This document shows, piece after piece, positions 44,500 through 53,873 of a stretch of 64,000 nucleotides of DNA. This DNA is from Fictibacillus aquaticus (lineage in GTDB: Bacteria; Bacillota; Bacilli; Bacillales; Fictibacillaceae). Position 1 is the stretch's first letter, and each line of letters starts with the position of its first letter. Position numbers and translations under genes: made by a program. The notes beneath the pieces were generated by a model. It saw only the letters and a list, made by a program, of their open reading frames with translations, was not told the DNA's origin and searched no databases. The DNA lies in contig NZ_NOII01000002.1 in the NCBI RefSeq assembly GCF_002245695.1, positions 434,001 through 498,000 of the forward strand, written 5' to 3'.

Positions 44500-45333
44500 C
44501 TATATTTTCGTCCGATCTAGGGCTTCTTTTACTTTCCCGTCAGCTGAAAATTTCACGGCACGATAGATCGCATCATGATAAAAGATATACCATTTATCGG
44601 CCTGCATCCACTTTTGTTTAGCGAAGATGGAGTCCATCGGATAATCATCATACGCAAGCACCCACAATGGATTGAAATGTGCATGTGTCGGCAGCAGGTC
44701 TCCCATATGAATGATTTCCTCATCTCCTGCTGTCAGCCGGATGATAGAATGACCGTCACTGTGTCCGCCGGTATGAATCATTTCAACACCGTTCACAATC
44801 TCCACTTTTTCAATAAATGTCTTAACCTGATGCTGGATTGGCTCCCAGTTCTCTTTCCAATACGTGTTTTTCGATCGGATATTAGGTTCTTTCAATTCAT
44901 TCCATTCTGTTTCACTCGTATAAATGACAGCGTTTTCAAATACAGGAACGATAATGCCGTCTCTCACTTCTGTCAAGCCTGATGCATGGTCAAAATGCAT
45001 ATGCGTCATTAAGATGATGTCGATATCTTCCGGTTTTAGAGACAGTTTTTTCAGGCTCTCCTTAATAGATGATTCTTCTGAAACACCATAATTTCGCTTT
45101 TGTTTGTCGCTCAGCTTCCCAGAACCGATACCTGATTCAATCAAAATATTCTTGCCTTCCGCTTGAAAAAAGATTGGTTCTGTTCTTAGTTCAATCTGGT
45201 TTAGTTCATTTACAGGGTATTTACGGCTCCAAAGCGGCTTTGGCACTACGCCAAACATCGCACCTCCGTCCATGTTTGTCACCCCGCCATCAAGCCAGTG
45301 AAACTTCAGCCCGCCAATTTCATATGTATCCAA
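44500..45333 (-). CDS. ytnP: MBL-fold lactonase YtnP
   Basis: 277 residues, metallo-beta-lactamase fold. B. subtilis YtnP is a quorum-quenching lactonase that interferes with Streptomyces signalling. Metal motif HMHFDHA (HxHxDH, about 112-118), then HTGGHSDGH (about 188-196) and HMGD (about 211-214). TTG 45331-45333 follows AGGAG at 8 nt and gives the same N-terminus as the B. subtilis protein; the open frame runs further upstream only through the trmB terminator. It follows trmB on the same strand. Confidence 0.9.
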   Translation of the reverse strand: MDTYEIGGLKFHWLDGGVTNMDGGAMFGVVPKPLWSRKYPVNELNQIELRTEPIFFQAEGKNILIESGIGSGKLSDKQKRNYGVSEESSIKESLKKLSLKPEDIDIILMTHMHFDHASGLTEVRDGIIVPVFENAVIYTSETEWNELKEPNIRSKNTYWKENWEPIQHQVKTFIEKVEIVNGVEMIHTGGHSDGHSIIRLTAGDEEIIHMGDLLPTHAHFNPLWVLAYDDYPMDSIFAKQKWMQADKWYIFYHDAIYRAVKFSADGKVKEALDRTKI

Positions 45334-45374
45334 GTCCCTCACTCCTGTCATATCATCTAGTTTAAAGTGTATCA

Positions 45375-45450
45375 CAAAAAATGGGGTCCGGTACCATTTG
45401 CCAATAACAGCGCGAATATGCGCCTTTGTGCAAATGGTACCGGACCCCAT
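45375..45450 (-). terminator. Long inverted repeat acting as trmB terminator
   Basis: Two 21-bp arms (45381-45401 and 45430-45450) are perfect reverse complements, beginning ATGGGGTCCGGTACC. The 28-nt loop contains a small GCGC/GCGC hairpin. On the minus strand the second arm runs into ATTTTTTG, so it can terminate trmB (stop 12 nt upstream). The stem is far longer than the other terminators here. Confidence 0.8.
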
Positions 45451-45462
45451 CATCAATCACGG

Positions 45463-46101
45463 TTATTTAAATTCGGCTTCTAAACGATAGATGCGGAAAC
45501 CTTTTTCCGAAAATTTTTCTTCATATTCAGTCATCACATTATTTTCGAAAGAACTTTTATGAAGATCCAAGCTTACATTCTTAAGCGTCATTCCATATTT
45601 GGACATACTATGCAAAGAGTATTCAAAAAGTCCTTGGTTATCAGTCTTAAAATGAATTTCCCCTTTACCATTAAGCACTTTCTCATACTGTGCTAAAAAG
45701 AACTCTGAAGTGAGCCGCCTTTTTTCATGTTTGGATTTTGGCCACGGATCAGAAAAGTTCAAATAGATCCGGTCAAGCTCTCCTTCTTCAAAAAAATCAC
45801 TCAGTTTTTCAGCATTCTCTCTAATAATGCGAACGTTGGAAATCCCGGATTCTTTTATCCGGTCTAGAGCCGTTACTAGAATACTGTCGTAAATTTCCAT
45901 GCCCAGGTAATTAACTTCAGGATTTTGAATGCCCATTCCTGTTATGAAACGGCCTTTTCCCGTACCTGCTTCCAGATGGATCGGACCGTCATTTCCAAAA
46001 TATTCACTCCATCTTCCCTTCCATTCAGCGGGATTCACCGGAGAAATTTCTGGGTGACTTAATAATTTATCTTTAGCCCAAGGCTTAAAACGCTGACGCA
46101 T
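45463..46101 (-). CDS. trmB: tRNA (guanine-N7)-methyltransferase
   Basis: 212 residues. Methylates G46 in the tRNA variable loop using SAM. SAM site EAGTGKGRF (about 44-52); the family motif NFSDPWPKSKHEKRR (about 114-128) is intact. AAGGAG precedes the ATG. Same neighbours (ytnP, ytzH, ytmP) as in B. subtilis. Confidence 0.97.
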   Translation of the reverse strand: MRQRFKPWAKDKLLSHPEISPVNPAEWKGRWSEYFGNDGPIHLEAGTGKGRFITGMGIQNPEVNYLGMEIYDSILVTALDRIKESGISNVRIIRENAEKLSDFFEEGELDRIYLNFSDPWPKSKHEKRRLTSEFFLAQYEKVLNGKGEIHFKTDNQGLFEYSLHSMSKYGMTLKNVSLDLHKSSFENNVMTEYEEKFSEKGFRIYRLEAEFK

Positions 46102-46196
46102 AACATGGCTCCTTTTAAATAAATTGACTTGGTCATTTTATCACGAAGTTCCCGCAAACGAAAGATGGCTGCTGCTACATGAAATTCTGATTCCAA

Positions 46197-46228
46197 GGAA
46201 AAATAAAAACACCGTTCATCACGGTGTC
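46197..46228 (-). terminator. Minus-strand terminator upstream of trmB, probably for ytmP
   Basis: ACACCGT/ACGGTGT hairpin followed on the minus strand by TTTTTATTTTT. It lies beyond ytzH (plus strand), so the transcript it ends is most likely the ytmP message coming through ytzH in antisense. Confidence 0.7.
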
Positions 46229-46256
46229 CATTACTCTACAGAAAGGAAGATGACAG

Positions 46257-46541
46257 GTGCCCCTTGATCACAGCCATCAGCTGTCCTTATTACGTGATAT
46301 ATTGCAGGATCATCTCGCTGACTGCAATGGTTCTTCAGCAGAGTGCGCTCAGCTCGAAAGACTGGCTTCCAAATTATCCTCCAACAGCCTCATTCACGAA
46401 GAATTAAGACAGGCGATTGTTTCTATCAATGAATATAGCCATACAGGAGCATCGCATCAGCAGCTTGACGTACACATCAAAGATCACATGCCCCATATCG
46501 AAGGCTGGCTGAATACCATAACAGCTCATCAAACAGAATAA
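46257..46541 (+). CDS. ytzH: YtzH-like small protein
   Basis: 94 residues, start GTG behind AAAGGAAG. Mostly helical, His-rich and without cysteine pairs or membrane segments (SHQLSLLRDILQDHL near the start). A conserved unknown (YtzH family) found next to ytmP and trmB. It lies on the strand opposite to its neighbours and ends 7 nt before the end of ytmP. Confidence 0.82.
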   Translation: MPLDHSHQLSLLRDILQDHLADCNGSSAECAQLERLASKLSSNSLIHEELRQAIVSINEYSHTGASHQQLDVHIKDHMPHIEGWLNTITAHQTE

Positions 46542-46548
46542 AAGAATA

Positions 46549-47343
46549 TTACTGTGTAATTGAAGGGTGATTTAAAAGGCGGTAAAGCGTGCTTTCTGTT
46601 TCAGCCGCTTTTTCCGTTTCCCCTTTATTTATGTTCTGGATATGCATATATGCTGTCTGAGCTGTAACATACCAATGCATCCGCTTTTCAAGGCCTAGAG
46701 TGAGCTTCATGTTATATTCAGAAAGCCATTCGGCCCATTCGCTTTTTGGTATATAGCTATACAACAGCATCCCTAAGTCCAGTGCAGGATCTGCGACCAT
46801 AGCACCGTCCCAGTCAATCAGAAAAAGCTGACTGTCCTTGCTGAGCATCCAGTTGTTATGATTGACATCACAATGACAGACCACTTTATCATCACATTGA
46901 ATCTCGTTTTTATCTTCCATTAGGCGGGCGATGGATTCCTTTACAAGCTGAGAGCTGTTTTTCATCGCAGCAGACTGACGCTGCAGATCAGCGATGATTA
47001 GTTCAGGGGTCAAAGGCATCTTTCCGAGCCTTTTCAGCATCTCGAGCAATTCATTTGAGCTGTGTATCTTGCCGAGAAGTTTTGCGACATGGCTGCATTT
47101 CATTTCCGCTGATTTAAGTTCGCGCCCGTCGAGCCACTGCTGTGCGGAAATCACATCGCCATTTTCGAGACGCTTCGTCCATAGGAGCTTAGGTACGATT
47201 CCTTCCGCCGAAAGCACCGCTAAAAAAGGAGAAGAATTGCGTTTTAAGAAAAGTCGCTGCTCTTCATGCTGGGCGATATATGCTTCACCTGTTGCTCCTC
47301 CAGCGGGGTACAGCCGCCATTCTTTTCCTAAAATATGTTCCAA
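46549..47343 (-). CDS. ytmP: APH-fold phosphotransferase YtmP
   Basis: About 264 residues, aminoglycoside/choline kinase-like fold. The catalytic loop HCDVNHNNWML (about 160-170) and metal-binding IDWDGAMVADPALDLG (about 178-193) are intact, so a kinase activity on a small molecule is likely; substrate unknown. The start is uncertain: TTG 47341-47343 follows AAGGTG at 6 nt, while GTG 47371-47373 would add ten residues. The neighbourhood matches B. subtilis. Confidence 0.85.
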   Translation of the reverse strand: MEHILGKEWRLYPAGGATGEAYIAQHEEQRLFLKRNSSPFLAVLSAEGIVPKLLWTKRLENGDVISAQQWLDGRELKSAEMKCSHVAKLLGKIHSSNELLEMLKRLGKMPLTPELIIADLQRQSAAMKNSSQLVKESIARLMEDKNEIQCDDKVVCHCDVNHNNWMLSKDSQLFLIDWDGAMVADPALDLGMLLYSYIPKSEWAEWLSEYNMKLTLGLEKRMHWYVTAQTAYMHIQNINKGETEKAAETESTLYRLLNHPSITQ

Positions 47344-47452
47344 TGCCTTCACCTTCTTCCATCCCCAAAACACGTTTTTATCAAAATTCCGATTACCTCT
47401 ACGAATTCACTATTTTATCATAATTCGACATGAAAAGTATATCTTAAAAATC

Positions 47453-49594
47453 TTAAACACCAGATGGCTTATAAAGGATCGCGTACGACAAAGGTTCCAT
47501 CAAGATACTTTGTTCTGATACTTCTTTTACCGGAAGTGTCCCTGCCGCCTTCAGCCATGGGGCACCTTCTATAGGAACCTTAACCTCTGCCTCAGTGTCT
47601 CGGGCGTTAATCAAAAGCAGCGCCTCCTGCCATTCTTCCTTGTTTTTTGGTTTTCGGTTCGTAACCCGGTAAAGGACGACTCCCGTTGAACCATCTTCTA
47701 TCAAAGCTGTGCAGGCTCCAATTTCTTCTGGTGCCATAAATCTGAAACAAGGCTGAGCCTTTCGGATAGAAAGAAGCTCTATGAATGTTTTCAAATCTTG
47801 ATAAAAACGGTCTCTCCGCTTCCAATCAAGCCAGTTAATCTCATCAGGCGAACAATAGCTGTTTTCAAATCCATGCTTTGTTCTATAAAATTCCTGCCCT
47901 GCATGAATGAATGGCACTCCCTGTGAGAAGACAGTCAGCACGAGAGCAATCTGCTGCCGTTTTAGCCTTTTAGATTCTTCTTCATGTGGATGAAGGATGC
48001 TGAGCCAGTCATAGAGTGTATGGTTATCGTGACATTCTACAAAATTGATGCTTTGTGATGCGTCAACAAATAGCCCGCCTCCTCCGCAGGATCCATTGAG
48101 CACACTTGCAAGCTGCCTGAAATTCCCGCTGATAAAACCATACTTATCTGGAAAGAAAACACTTCCTTTTACAGCGTCTCTAAAGCTGTCATTGAAAAAA
48201 GAGTATTGCGGAAGTTCTTTCGCTGCCCTAATGCTCGCTTTTTCCGATGGCTCCAGCAAGGTGTTCATTTCCCATCCTTCACCAAGCAAAAAAATGGAAG
48301 TGTCCTCTTGTAGAAGTTTTTTCGCAGCACGTTTCATCGTTTCTTTATCATGAATCCCCATAAGATCGAACCGAAATCCATCCACTTTGTATTCTTTTTG
48401 CCAGTAAGAGAGAGAATCAATGATATATTTCCGCATCATAGAACGTTCGGATGCTGTATCATTGCCTACTCCAGTTCCATTGGATGGTCTTCCACCTTGA
48501 TCAAAACGGAAGTAATAGCCTGGAACAAGCTTTTCGAAGGAAGAGTTCTCACGGATATACACATGATTAAAAACTACATCGAGAATGACACGGATACCGC
48601 TTTCATGAAGTGCGAGAACAGCCTGTTTCAGCTCGCGTATCCTTGCTGCTGGATCATCTGGATCCGTCGAGTATGATCCTTCAGGAGAGTTATAGTTTTC
48701 AGGGTCATATCCCCAGTTATATGATTCTCCTGGATTCCTTTCATCTACACTTCCAAAGTCAGCTACAGGAAGCAGCTGTACGTGTGTCACACCAAGATTT
48801 TTCAAGTAATCCAGGCCGGTTTCAATATTTCCAGGAGTTTTTGTCCCGCTTTCACAAAAAGCGAGAAACTTTCTCTTATTTTTCATTCCGCTTTCCGGAT
48901 GAGAGGAGAAGTCTCTTACCTGAAGTTCGTAAATAACAGAATCCGTCTTGCTTATCGGAGCTGGTCTGTTATGATCTTCCCAGCCTGCTGGATGAGTGTG
49001 ATCAAGGCAGACAACCAGTCCCTTCTCCCCATTGGCCGTCACACTTCTTGCATATGGATCTACTGCTAAAACAGTCTTGTGGTTCACCCTGCCGGAAAAA
49101 AGATACGCATCGCCGTGGCAGTCGCCTAAAGCTTCAGCACTCCAGACACCTTTATCATTTCTTTTCATCGGCAGTGTCAACGGCATCCCTTTTCCGCCTT
49201 TCCATAAAAGCACGTTCATTTCTGTGCTGACTGGCGACCAGACCTTAAATACCGTCTTATCCTTCGTGTATAGACTTCCAAGCTCACCGCTGCAGCTGAA
49301 CCTCTTTTCAAATTCAGCTGTCCTCACTACGCTGCCCAGTTTTAATGGCACAGAAGAAAATCCTGGTCCATAGATCAAGTACTCTTTTCCGATATCCAGT
49401 GCTTTTTCAGCGGTCATATAAAATATCAGCGTGCCATCGATCCACTGCTCAGAAATGCGTTTCAAGGAAATTTTCTCACGCCCGCAAGTTAAATGGAACG
49501 AGGCTTCTCTTGATATCTCTTCATGAAGAAGAACTGTGATCATCGTGAACGTATCCAAATATGCCTGCGGCTGATGCTTGGATTCTTCTGTCAT
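47453..49594 (-). CDS. amyX: Type I pullulanase
   Basis: 713 residues. Hydrolyses alpha-1,6 branches of pullulan, glycogen and starch; GH13 with an N-terminal beta domain (about 1-100), a CBM48 (about 105-200), a catalytic barrel and a C-terminal beta domain. The type I signature YNWGYDP is near 295-301. Catalytic residues are in DGFRFDLMG (Asp, about 408), LLGEGWEM (Glu, about 438) and FVECHDNHT (Asp, about 529). No signal peptide, so the enzyme is intracellular. ATG 49592-49594 follows AGGAG. Same place as in B. subtilis, next to ytlR. Confidence 0.95.
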   Translation of the reverse strand: MTEESKHQPQAYLDTFTMITVLLHEEISREASFHLTCGREKISLKRISEQWIDGTLIFYMTAEKALDIGKEYLIYGPGFSSVPLKLGSVVRTAEFEKRFSCSGELGSLYTKDKTVFKVWSPVSTEMNVLLWKGGKGMPLTLPMKRNDKGVWSAEALGDCHGDAYLFSGRVNHKTVLAVDPYARSVTANGEKGLVVCLDHTHPAGWEDHNRPAPISKTDSVIYELQVRDFSSHPESGMKNKRKFLAFCESGTKTPGNIETGLDYLKNLGVTHVQLLPVADFGSVDERNPGESYNWGYDPENYNSPEGSYSTDPDDPAARIRELKQAVLALHESGIRVILDVVFNHVYIRENSSFEKLVPGYYFRFDQGGRPSNGTGVGNDTASERSMMRKYIIDSLSYWQKEYKVDGFRFDLMGIHDKETMKRAAKKLLQEDTSIFLLGEGWEMNTLLEPSEKASIRAAKELPQYSFFNDSFRDAVKGSVFFPDKYGFISGNFRQLASVLNGSCGGGGLFVDASQSINFVECHDNHTLYDWLSILHPHEEESKRLKRQQIALVLTVFSQGVPFIHAGQEFYRTKHGFENSYCSPDEINWLDWKRRDRFYQDLKTFIELLSIRKAQPCFRFMAPEEIGACTALIEDGSTGVVLYRVTNRKPKNKEEWQEALLLINARDTEAEVKVPIEGAPWLKAAGTLPVKEVSEQSILMEPLSYAILYKPSGV

Positions 49595-49658
49595 GTTTTT
49601 CACTCCTGCCTTTCTGGTTCTCCTATATCATATTGGGACGGTTTGGATGATGTTAAAC

Positions 49659-49772
49659 ATGGACAAAAGAAAAGGGCGGCAACATTTCATTGCCGCTGCA
49701 GGAACTACATTCTACATGGGTGAAAAACAACAAGAAATACCTACAGAGGTTTTTATTTATCTCTTTTCATAA
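49659..49772 (+). CDS. Possible 37-residue small protein (weak)
   Basis: ATG to TAA with a fairly ordinary composition (MDKRKGRQHF at the start, VFIYLFS at the end). The upstream GGATGATG is a poor ribosome site, and a GCGGCAA/TTGCCGC hairpin lies inside the frame. I recognise no family. Listed only because the gap to repeat F holds nothing else; it may well be chance. Confidence 0.15.
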   Translation: MDKRKGRQHFIAAAGTTFYMGEKQQEIPTEVFIYLFS

Positions 49773-49877
49773 TTTGTAATTTGGCGGAATACCTTCGAGG
49801 TGAGGTTAGCTTCAATGACTAGTCCGTTCGTTAGATTGCTTTTGCTGACTTTTCATCACATTTACTTGATCTTCTTG

Positions 49878-50162
49878 AATACTTCTTTGTACAAGTTGAT
49901 CGTAGTGTAAGGCGCCGACTCCAGCGGGACGAGTGGGACAGGTGAGACCCTTTAGGGCGCGGAGCGGCAAAGGGGCTCACCTGTCCAGCAGAAAATGGCT
50001 AGCCACTCGAGGTCAAAAGGGCAAGTGTCCAATAAGTCAAAGTACGACTTACCGGCCCCTTTCCCTTTTGCTTGTCGTGGCTGAACGAGCCATTTCTGCT
50101 TTTCGCCACGCCCCGCGGAAAGCGTGCGCCTGAAACGGAGATCAACCTCTTCTCTGAATTCT
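49878..50162 (-). repeat. Modular palindromic repeat, copy F (ends + M1 + M2)
   Basis: Minus-strand order: left end, full M1 (GTGGCGAAAAGCAGAAATGG to TTTTCTGCTGGACAG), M2, right end; M3 absent. The M1 outer arms, GCAGAAATGGCT and AGCCATTTTCTGC, pair nearly perfectly. It lies just 3' of ytlR and 5' of amyX. Confidence 0.9.
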
Positions 50163-50195
50163 AAAATGCAACATAGGTTGCTAAAACAAACTTTA

Positions 50196-51125
50196 TTAAA
50201 GCTTCAAACGGGCGGCAGACGGCTGGACAGTCACCTCTACCGGAGTGGTGCCTGCATGCTCGCCGTCTGCATGAATCATCATCGGAGTGTTCGAATGTAT
50301 CGTGATGCTTCTTCCTTTAAGCAGCGTTACCCCTTTTTGCCGTACATGAGACCCTGAAAAAACAGTAATAAAAAGAAGCAGCAGCTTTTTCCAGGACATA
50401 TCATGAACGATGCAGAGATCGAGGATGCCGTCAGATGCATCAGCTTCAGGACATATTTTCATGCCGCCTCCGTAAAATGGCAAATTACCGACAGCCACAA
50501 GCCATACTCCGCTAAAATGATAGTCCGCCCCGTCTATTACGAGATCAACATCACGAGGTGTATAACGCGGCAAAACACTGAAAAGAGCCAGCACATAAGA
50601 CAGCGTGCCAAGACGTAAAAAATGGAAAACCTTTTTATAAGGTGAATCGTCAGCTCTCTTGGAAACTTCTCCATCCAGACCCACACCGATCGCACTTACA
50701 AAATACCGGGGCTGGCCTCCACGGCCGATAAGCTTAAGTTTCCCGAGATCTATTGCAGCATCACGCATCTTGCCTTTCAGGCGGCCAAAATGCTGGCTGA
50801 CTGTCATCCTCTTCTTATAGATTCCACGGATAATATCATTTCCGGATCCTCCAGACACAAAAGTAAAAGGGATATGACGTCTTTCGTGTAAGCCATTGGC
50901 CACTTCATTGATCGTTCCGTCGCCGCCGACTGCCACGATTGCTTTTATTTCATCAGTATTGATATAAGAAATTTTTTTGGCGATCTCATCCGCATGCCCC
51001 TGATGCTCAGTAAAATGAGACCGGTAGGGTATATTTTCTTTGTCGAGCAATCTTTTGAGCGTTTTCCAAACCGTAAGTGCTTTTCTGTTATGCTTGTTAA
51101 TTATAAAAAAATATTTTTGCTTCAT
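50196..51125 (-). CDS. ytlR: Diacylglycerol/lipid kinase family protein YtlR
   Basis: 309 residues, DAGK catalytic fold related to sphingosine kinase and DgkB. The nucleotide motif VGGDGTINEV is at about 66-75, with SGGSGNDIIRG at about 91-101. Likely phosphorylates a lipid at the inner membrane face; substrate unknown, since DgkB is a different gene in Bacilli. It is followed at 37 bp by repeat F rather than by a clear terminator. Confidence 0.88.
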   Translation of the reverse strand: MKQKYFFIINKHNRKALTVWKTLKRLLDKENIPYRSHFTEHQGHADEIAKKISYINTDEIKAIVAVGGDGTINEVANGLHERRHIPFTFVSGGSGNDIIRGIYKKRMTVSQHFGRLKGKMRDAAIDLGKLKLIGRGGQPRYFVSAIGVGLDGEVSKRADDSPYKKVFHFLRLGTLSYVLALFSVLPRYTPRDVDLVIDGADYHFSGVWLVAVGNLPFYGGGMKICPEADASDGILDLCIVHDMSWKKLLLLFITVFSGSHVRQKGVTLLKGRSITIHSNTPMMIHADGEHAGTTPVEVTVQPSAARLKL

Positions 51126-51161
51126 TTGTTTTCCTGATCCTCGTGTATGTATTTTCAGACT

Positions 51162-52112
51162 TTATTCGACAGGATCAGCAAAAAATCCTTCTTTTTCCTC
51201 TTCATCTCCACTTTCTGAAAGCTGCTCACCGCGGCGGTACAAAGAGTTCGTTACACAATGAGAAAGCAGTTCAGAAACAAATTTCAGCTGCTGGCTTTTT
51301 ACCGGAGCAGGTTCTCTTTTTATGCTTTCAAGCCACCCAGGAAAAAGCCTTTTATCAATATACATCGTCCTTCTCCAGTCATCATCTTCATCAATGAACG
51401 CATCCTTTGCGATGACTGCTTTCTTCAAACTGAGCTGCCCCGCAAAAGGAAGCATCAACTGTGATACTGCTTGTTCCATCCTTTGCATCGCAATATGCGG
51501 ACTTATGTACCTCTTCCCCGCGAGTTCGCTGTTCTGCCAGAAACGCTTGCTTTCTTCCTTCCAAATACCCTCTTGATCAAGCCAAACGGTCAGCCACACA
51601 TCCGCAGGACCAACGACAATGATCTCCAGTTCAACTGGGGCGCTTATATAATGAATAACAGGTTTATAGAACACAAAATAATTATCGGGAACTTCTTCTG
51701 CAAGATAGCGAAGCAGCTTGTGATCAAGAATAGAAGGATCTAATTCTGAAAGCTCGTTAACAGTTGAACTCGCCCATTTCAACTGAAACGAAAAAAGTTC
51801 TTCTCTATATTCCTCTATTTTTTCACGTGCTGTTTTAACTTTGTATAAAGGAAAAGAAGGCTCCTTTTTTTCCTCTTCTATTAGATTTTGTTTTTGTTTT
51901 GGTTTATTGAACCATCGATTGAATAGCCGTTTCTTGTTTTGTTCAGGCAGCTGCTTAACAGCCGTCTCTTCTTCAATAAAATGTTCATGATCCTCTGCTG
52001 CCAATTTCTCCTCCCGTCTTTTTTTCTTTAAACGGATAAACTGTGACTGATAATGGTATAGATTTTTTTCATACCGGGACACATAATCATGAATTTTCAC
52101 CAAGTGTGCCAT
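51162..52112 (-). CDS. ytlQ: YtlQ-like conserved protein
   Basis: 316 residues, unknown function. The first 95 residues are very charged (Lys/Arg/Glu-rich, with RLKKKRREEKLAAE and RWFNKPKQKQ) and probably helical. The rest is an alpha/beta domain (YISAPVELEIIVVGPADVWL near 158-177; DEDDDWRRTMYIDKRLFPGW near 247-266) that loosely recalls nuclease-related folds, without a certain active site. It lies between ytlR and thpR, as in B. subtilis. Confidence 0.75.
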   Translation of the reverse strand: MAHLVKIHDYVSRYEKNLYHYQSQFIRLKKKRREEKLAAEDHEHFIEEETAVKQLPEQNKKRLFNRWFNKPKQKQNLIEEEKKEPSFPLYKVKTAREKIEEYREELFSFQLKWASSTVNELSELDPSILDHKLLRYLAEEVPDNYFVFYKPVIHYISAPVELEIIVVGPADVWLTVWLDQEGIWKEESKRFWQNSELAGKRYISPHIAMQRMEQAVSQLMLPFAGQLSLKKAVIAKDAFIDEDDDWRRTMYIDKRLFPGWLESIKREPAPVKSQQLKFVSELLSHCVTNSLYRRGEQLSESGDEEEKEGFFADPVE

Positions 52113-52123
52113 TCTTATTCTCC

Positions 52124-52684
52124 TTAATCATAATTTAGTTGAAAAGTTTCCTTACGATGATACTTGGGAAGCATTCCGACCTTTGTTTCAAAAAGAACAA
52201 ACTCTTTTTGCGGAACAGATATGGATGTTCCTCGTATCGGCCATAAATCCGATACGTCATATTGTAATGGCGGGGCATCATTAATGTATGACCGGGCAAG
52301 CGTGATGTGTGGTGCGAAAGGCCGTTCTTCAATAATAAAGCCACATTCTCTGCACATTTCAGATACCTTTTTCTGCAGTTCTTCGAGTGCCGCATTTCTT
52401 GCCACCCCCGCCCATAATATACGAGGTTTCTGAGCCCGTCCGAAACTGCCGATTGAATCAATCTCTAGTGTGAGCGGACTGGCGGTTATCGTGCTTAGCA
52501 TTTCTTTTAATTTATTTAATGCCTCTTCTCTCGCGTTCCCTAAAAATACAAGTGTCAAATGATAGTCCTCATGATGCACCCATTTTTTCATAGGAACCTT
52601 GTCCTTGAGCGTTTGAGTGACCTCTGCCAGCTTTTTTTTCGCTTCTGCTGACAGAGGCAGCGCTAGAAATACGTGCCTATCCAT
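52124..52684 (-). CDS. thpR: RNA 2',3'-cyclic phosphodiesterase ThpR
   Basis: 186 residues, 2H phosphoesterase. Two HxT motifs are intact: HLTLVFLG (about 42-49) and HITLARS (about 128-134). The family opens 2',3'-cyclic phosphates and can ligate tRNA halves in vitro. AGAAGGG precedes the ATG. It is followed by ytlQ with an 11-nt gap, so they share a message. Divergent from ytkP. Confidence 0.92.
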   Translation of the reverse strand: MDRHVFLALPLSAEAKKKLAEVTQTLKDKVPMKKWVHHEDYHLTLVFLGNAREEALNKLKEMLSTITASPLTLEIDSIGSFGRAQKPRILWAGVARNAALEELQKKVSEMCRECGFIIEERPFAPHITLARSYINDAPPLQYDVSDLWPIRGTSISVPQKEFVLFETKVGMLPKYHRKETFQLNYD

Positions 52685-52762
52685 ATATACCCTTCTTTCA
52701 TTATTGATTATTTTATCAGAATAGCCCTTAATGTCGATTTATTTTCATCAGTATTCATTCTT

Positions 52763-52771
52763 TGGTATACT
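52763..52771 (+). promoter_or_regulatory. Extended -10 promoter of ytkP
   Basis: TTGGTATACT contains TG one base before TATACT; TTTTCA at 18-nt spacing may act as -35. The leader is about 30 nt. Confidence 0.55.
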
Positions 52772-52808
52772 GAAACAAAATTTTCTAAACGTAAGGAAGG
52801 TTCACTTT

Positions 52809-53738
52809 ATGAAAGTTGTTCAAAACATGTCCGAGCTGATCGGCGATACGCCTTTCGTTAAGCTAAATAAACTTCCAGATCCAGATGGTGCAGATGTGTA
52901 TGTGAAACTCGAATATTTCAATCCGAGCCGCAGCCTGAAAGACAGAGCTGCATATAATATGATTCTGCAGGCTGAAAAAGCCGGTCTTTTACAGCCTGAT
53001 TCTGTCATTATTGAACCGACATCAGGCAATACCGGAATAGGCCTGGCCATGAATTGCGCAGCGCGAGGCTACAAATCCATCATCGTGATGCCCGATACGA
53101 TGACTCAGGAAAGAATCAGCCTGCTGAAGGCATATGGATCGGAAGTAGTGCTGACACCTGGCGATGAAAAGATGCCAGGCGCCATCCGAAAAGCTCAAGA
53201 GCTAGCTGAAAAAACCCCGAACAGTTTTATACCAATGCAGTTCGAAAACAGTGCCAACCCAGATGCTCACCGCCACACTACAGCTGTTGAAATAAAAGAA
53301 GCAGTTGAAGAAATAGGGCTTCCATTCACTGCCTTTATTGCACCAGCCGGGACAGGAGGTACTATCACCGGAACTGGCGAAACGCTTAAAGAATGGTTCC
53401 CTGATCTGACCGTTCATGTTGTCGAACCAGACGGCTCTCCCGTCCTTTCTGGGGGAAAGCCTGGCAAACACAAACTCGTCGGAACGAGCCCGGGATTTGT
53501 TCCGCCAATCTTGAACACGTCCGTTTATGATGAAATTCTCCGTATAGAAGACGATGACGCATACAATATCACGCGCAGACTGGCAGCCGAAGAAGGCATT
53601 TTGGTCGGACCTTCATCGGGAGCATCCGTTTTTGCTGCATTAAAAATCGCAGCATCCCGAAAAAAAGGCGAAGTAGTTATCTGCATCACATGCGATTCAG
53701 GAGAAAGATACTTATCCAGCGATCTCTTTCAATTCTAA
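52809..53738 (+). CDS. ytkP: Cysteine synthase family protein YtkP
   Basis: 309 residues, O-acetylserine sulfhydrylase-type PLP enzyme. PLP lysine in NPSRSLKDRAAYNM (about 39-52), EPTSGNTGIGLA (about 75-86) is the substrate-binding asparagine loop, and PAGTGGTITGTGE (about 179-191) holds the phosphate. ATG follows AAGGAAGG; the upstream start overlaps the promoter and is rejected. A paralogue to CysK; whether cysteine or a related beta-replacement is the physiological reaction cannot be told from sequence. Confidence 0.9.
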   Translation: MKVVQNMSELIGDTPFVKLNKLPDPDGADVYVKLEYFNPSRSLKDRAAYNMILQAEKAGLLQPDSVIIEPTSGNTGIGLAMNCAARGYKSIIVMPDTMTQERISLLKAYGSEVVLTPGDEKMPGAIRKAQELAEKTPNSFIPMQFENSANPDAHRHTTAVEIKEAVEEIGLPFTAFIAPAGTGGTITGTGETLKEWFPDLTVHVVEPDGSPVLSGGKPGKHKLVGTSPGFVPPILNTSVYDEILRIEDDDAYNITRRLAAEEGILVGPSSGASVFAALKIAASRKKGEVVICITCDSGERYLSSDLFQF

Positions 53739-53831
53739 AAAATGTTAATCATCTCTGCTGCTTTTCGCTAAACTGACTTGAACGGATACGGGCGAAATAC
53801 TCAACAAGACTAGTTTAACAGAGATAAATAA

Positions 53832-53868
53832 TAAAGCCGGATTCACATATGAACTGTGAATCCGGCTT
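53832..53868. terminator. Bidirectional terminator ytkP / MFS gene
   Basis: AAAGCCGGATTCACA/TGTGAATCCGGCTTT, 15-bp stem between convergent genes. Confidence 0.88.
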
Positions 53869-53873
53869 TTGCT

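Noticed and set aside
45331-45456. Longer ytnP reading frame starting in the trmB terminator
   Set aside because: The extra 41 residues come from the inverted repeat; the TTG at 45333 has a ribosome site and matches the B. subtilis N-terminus.
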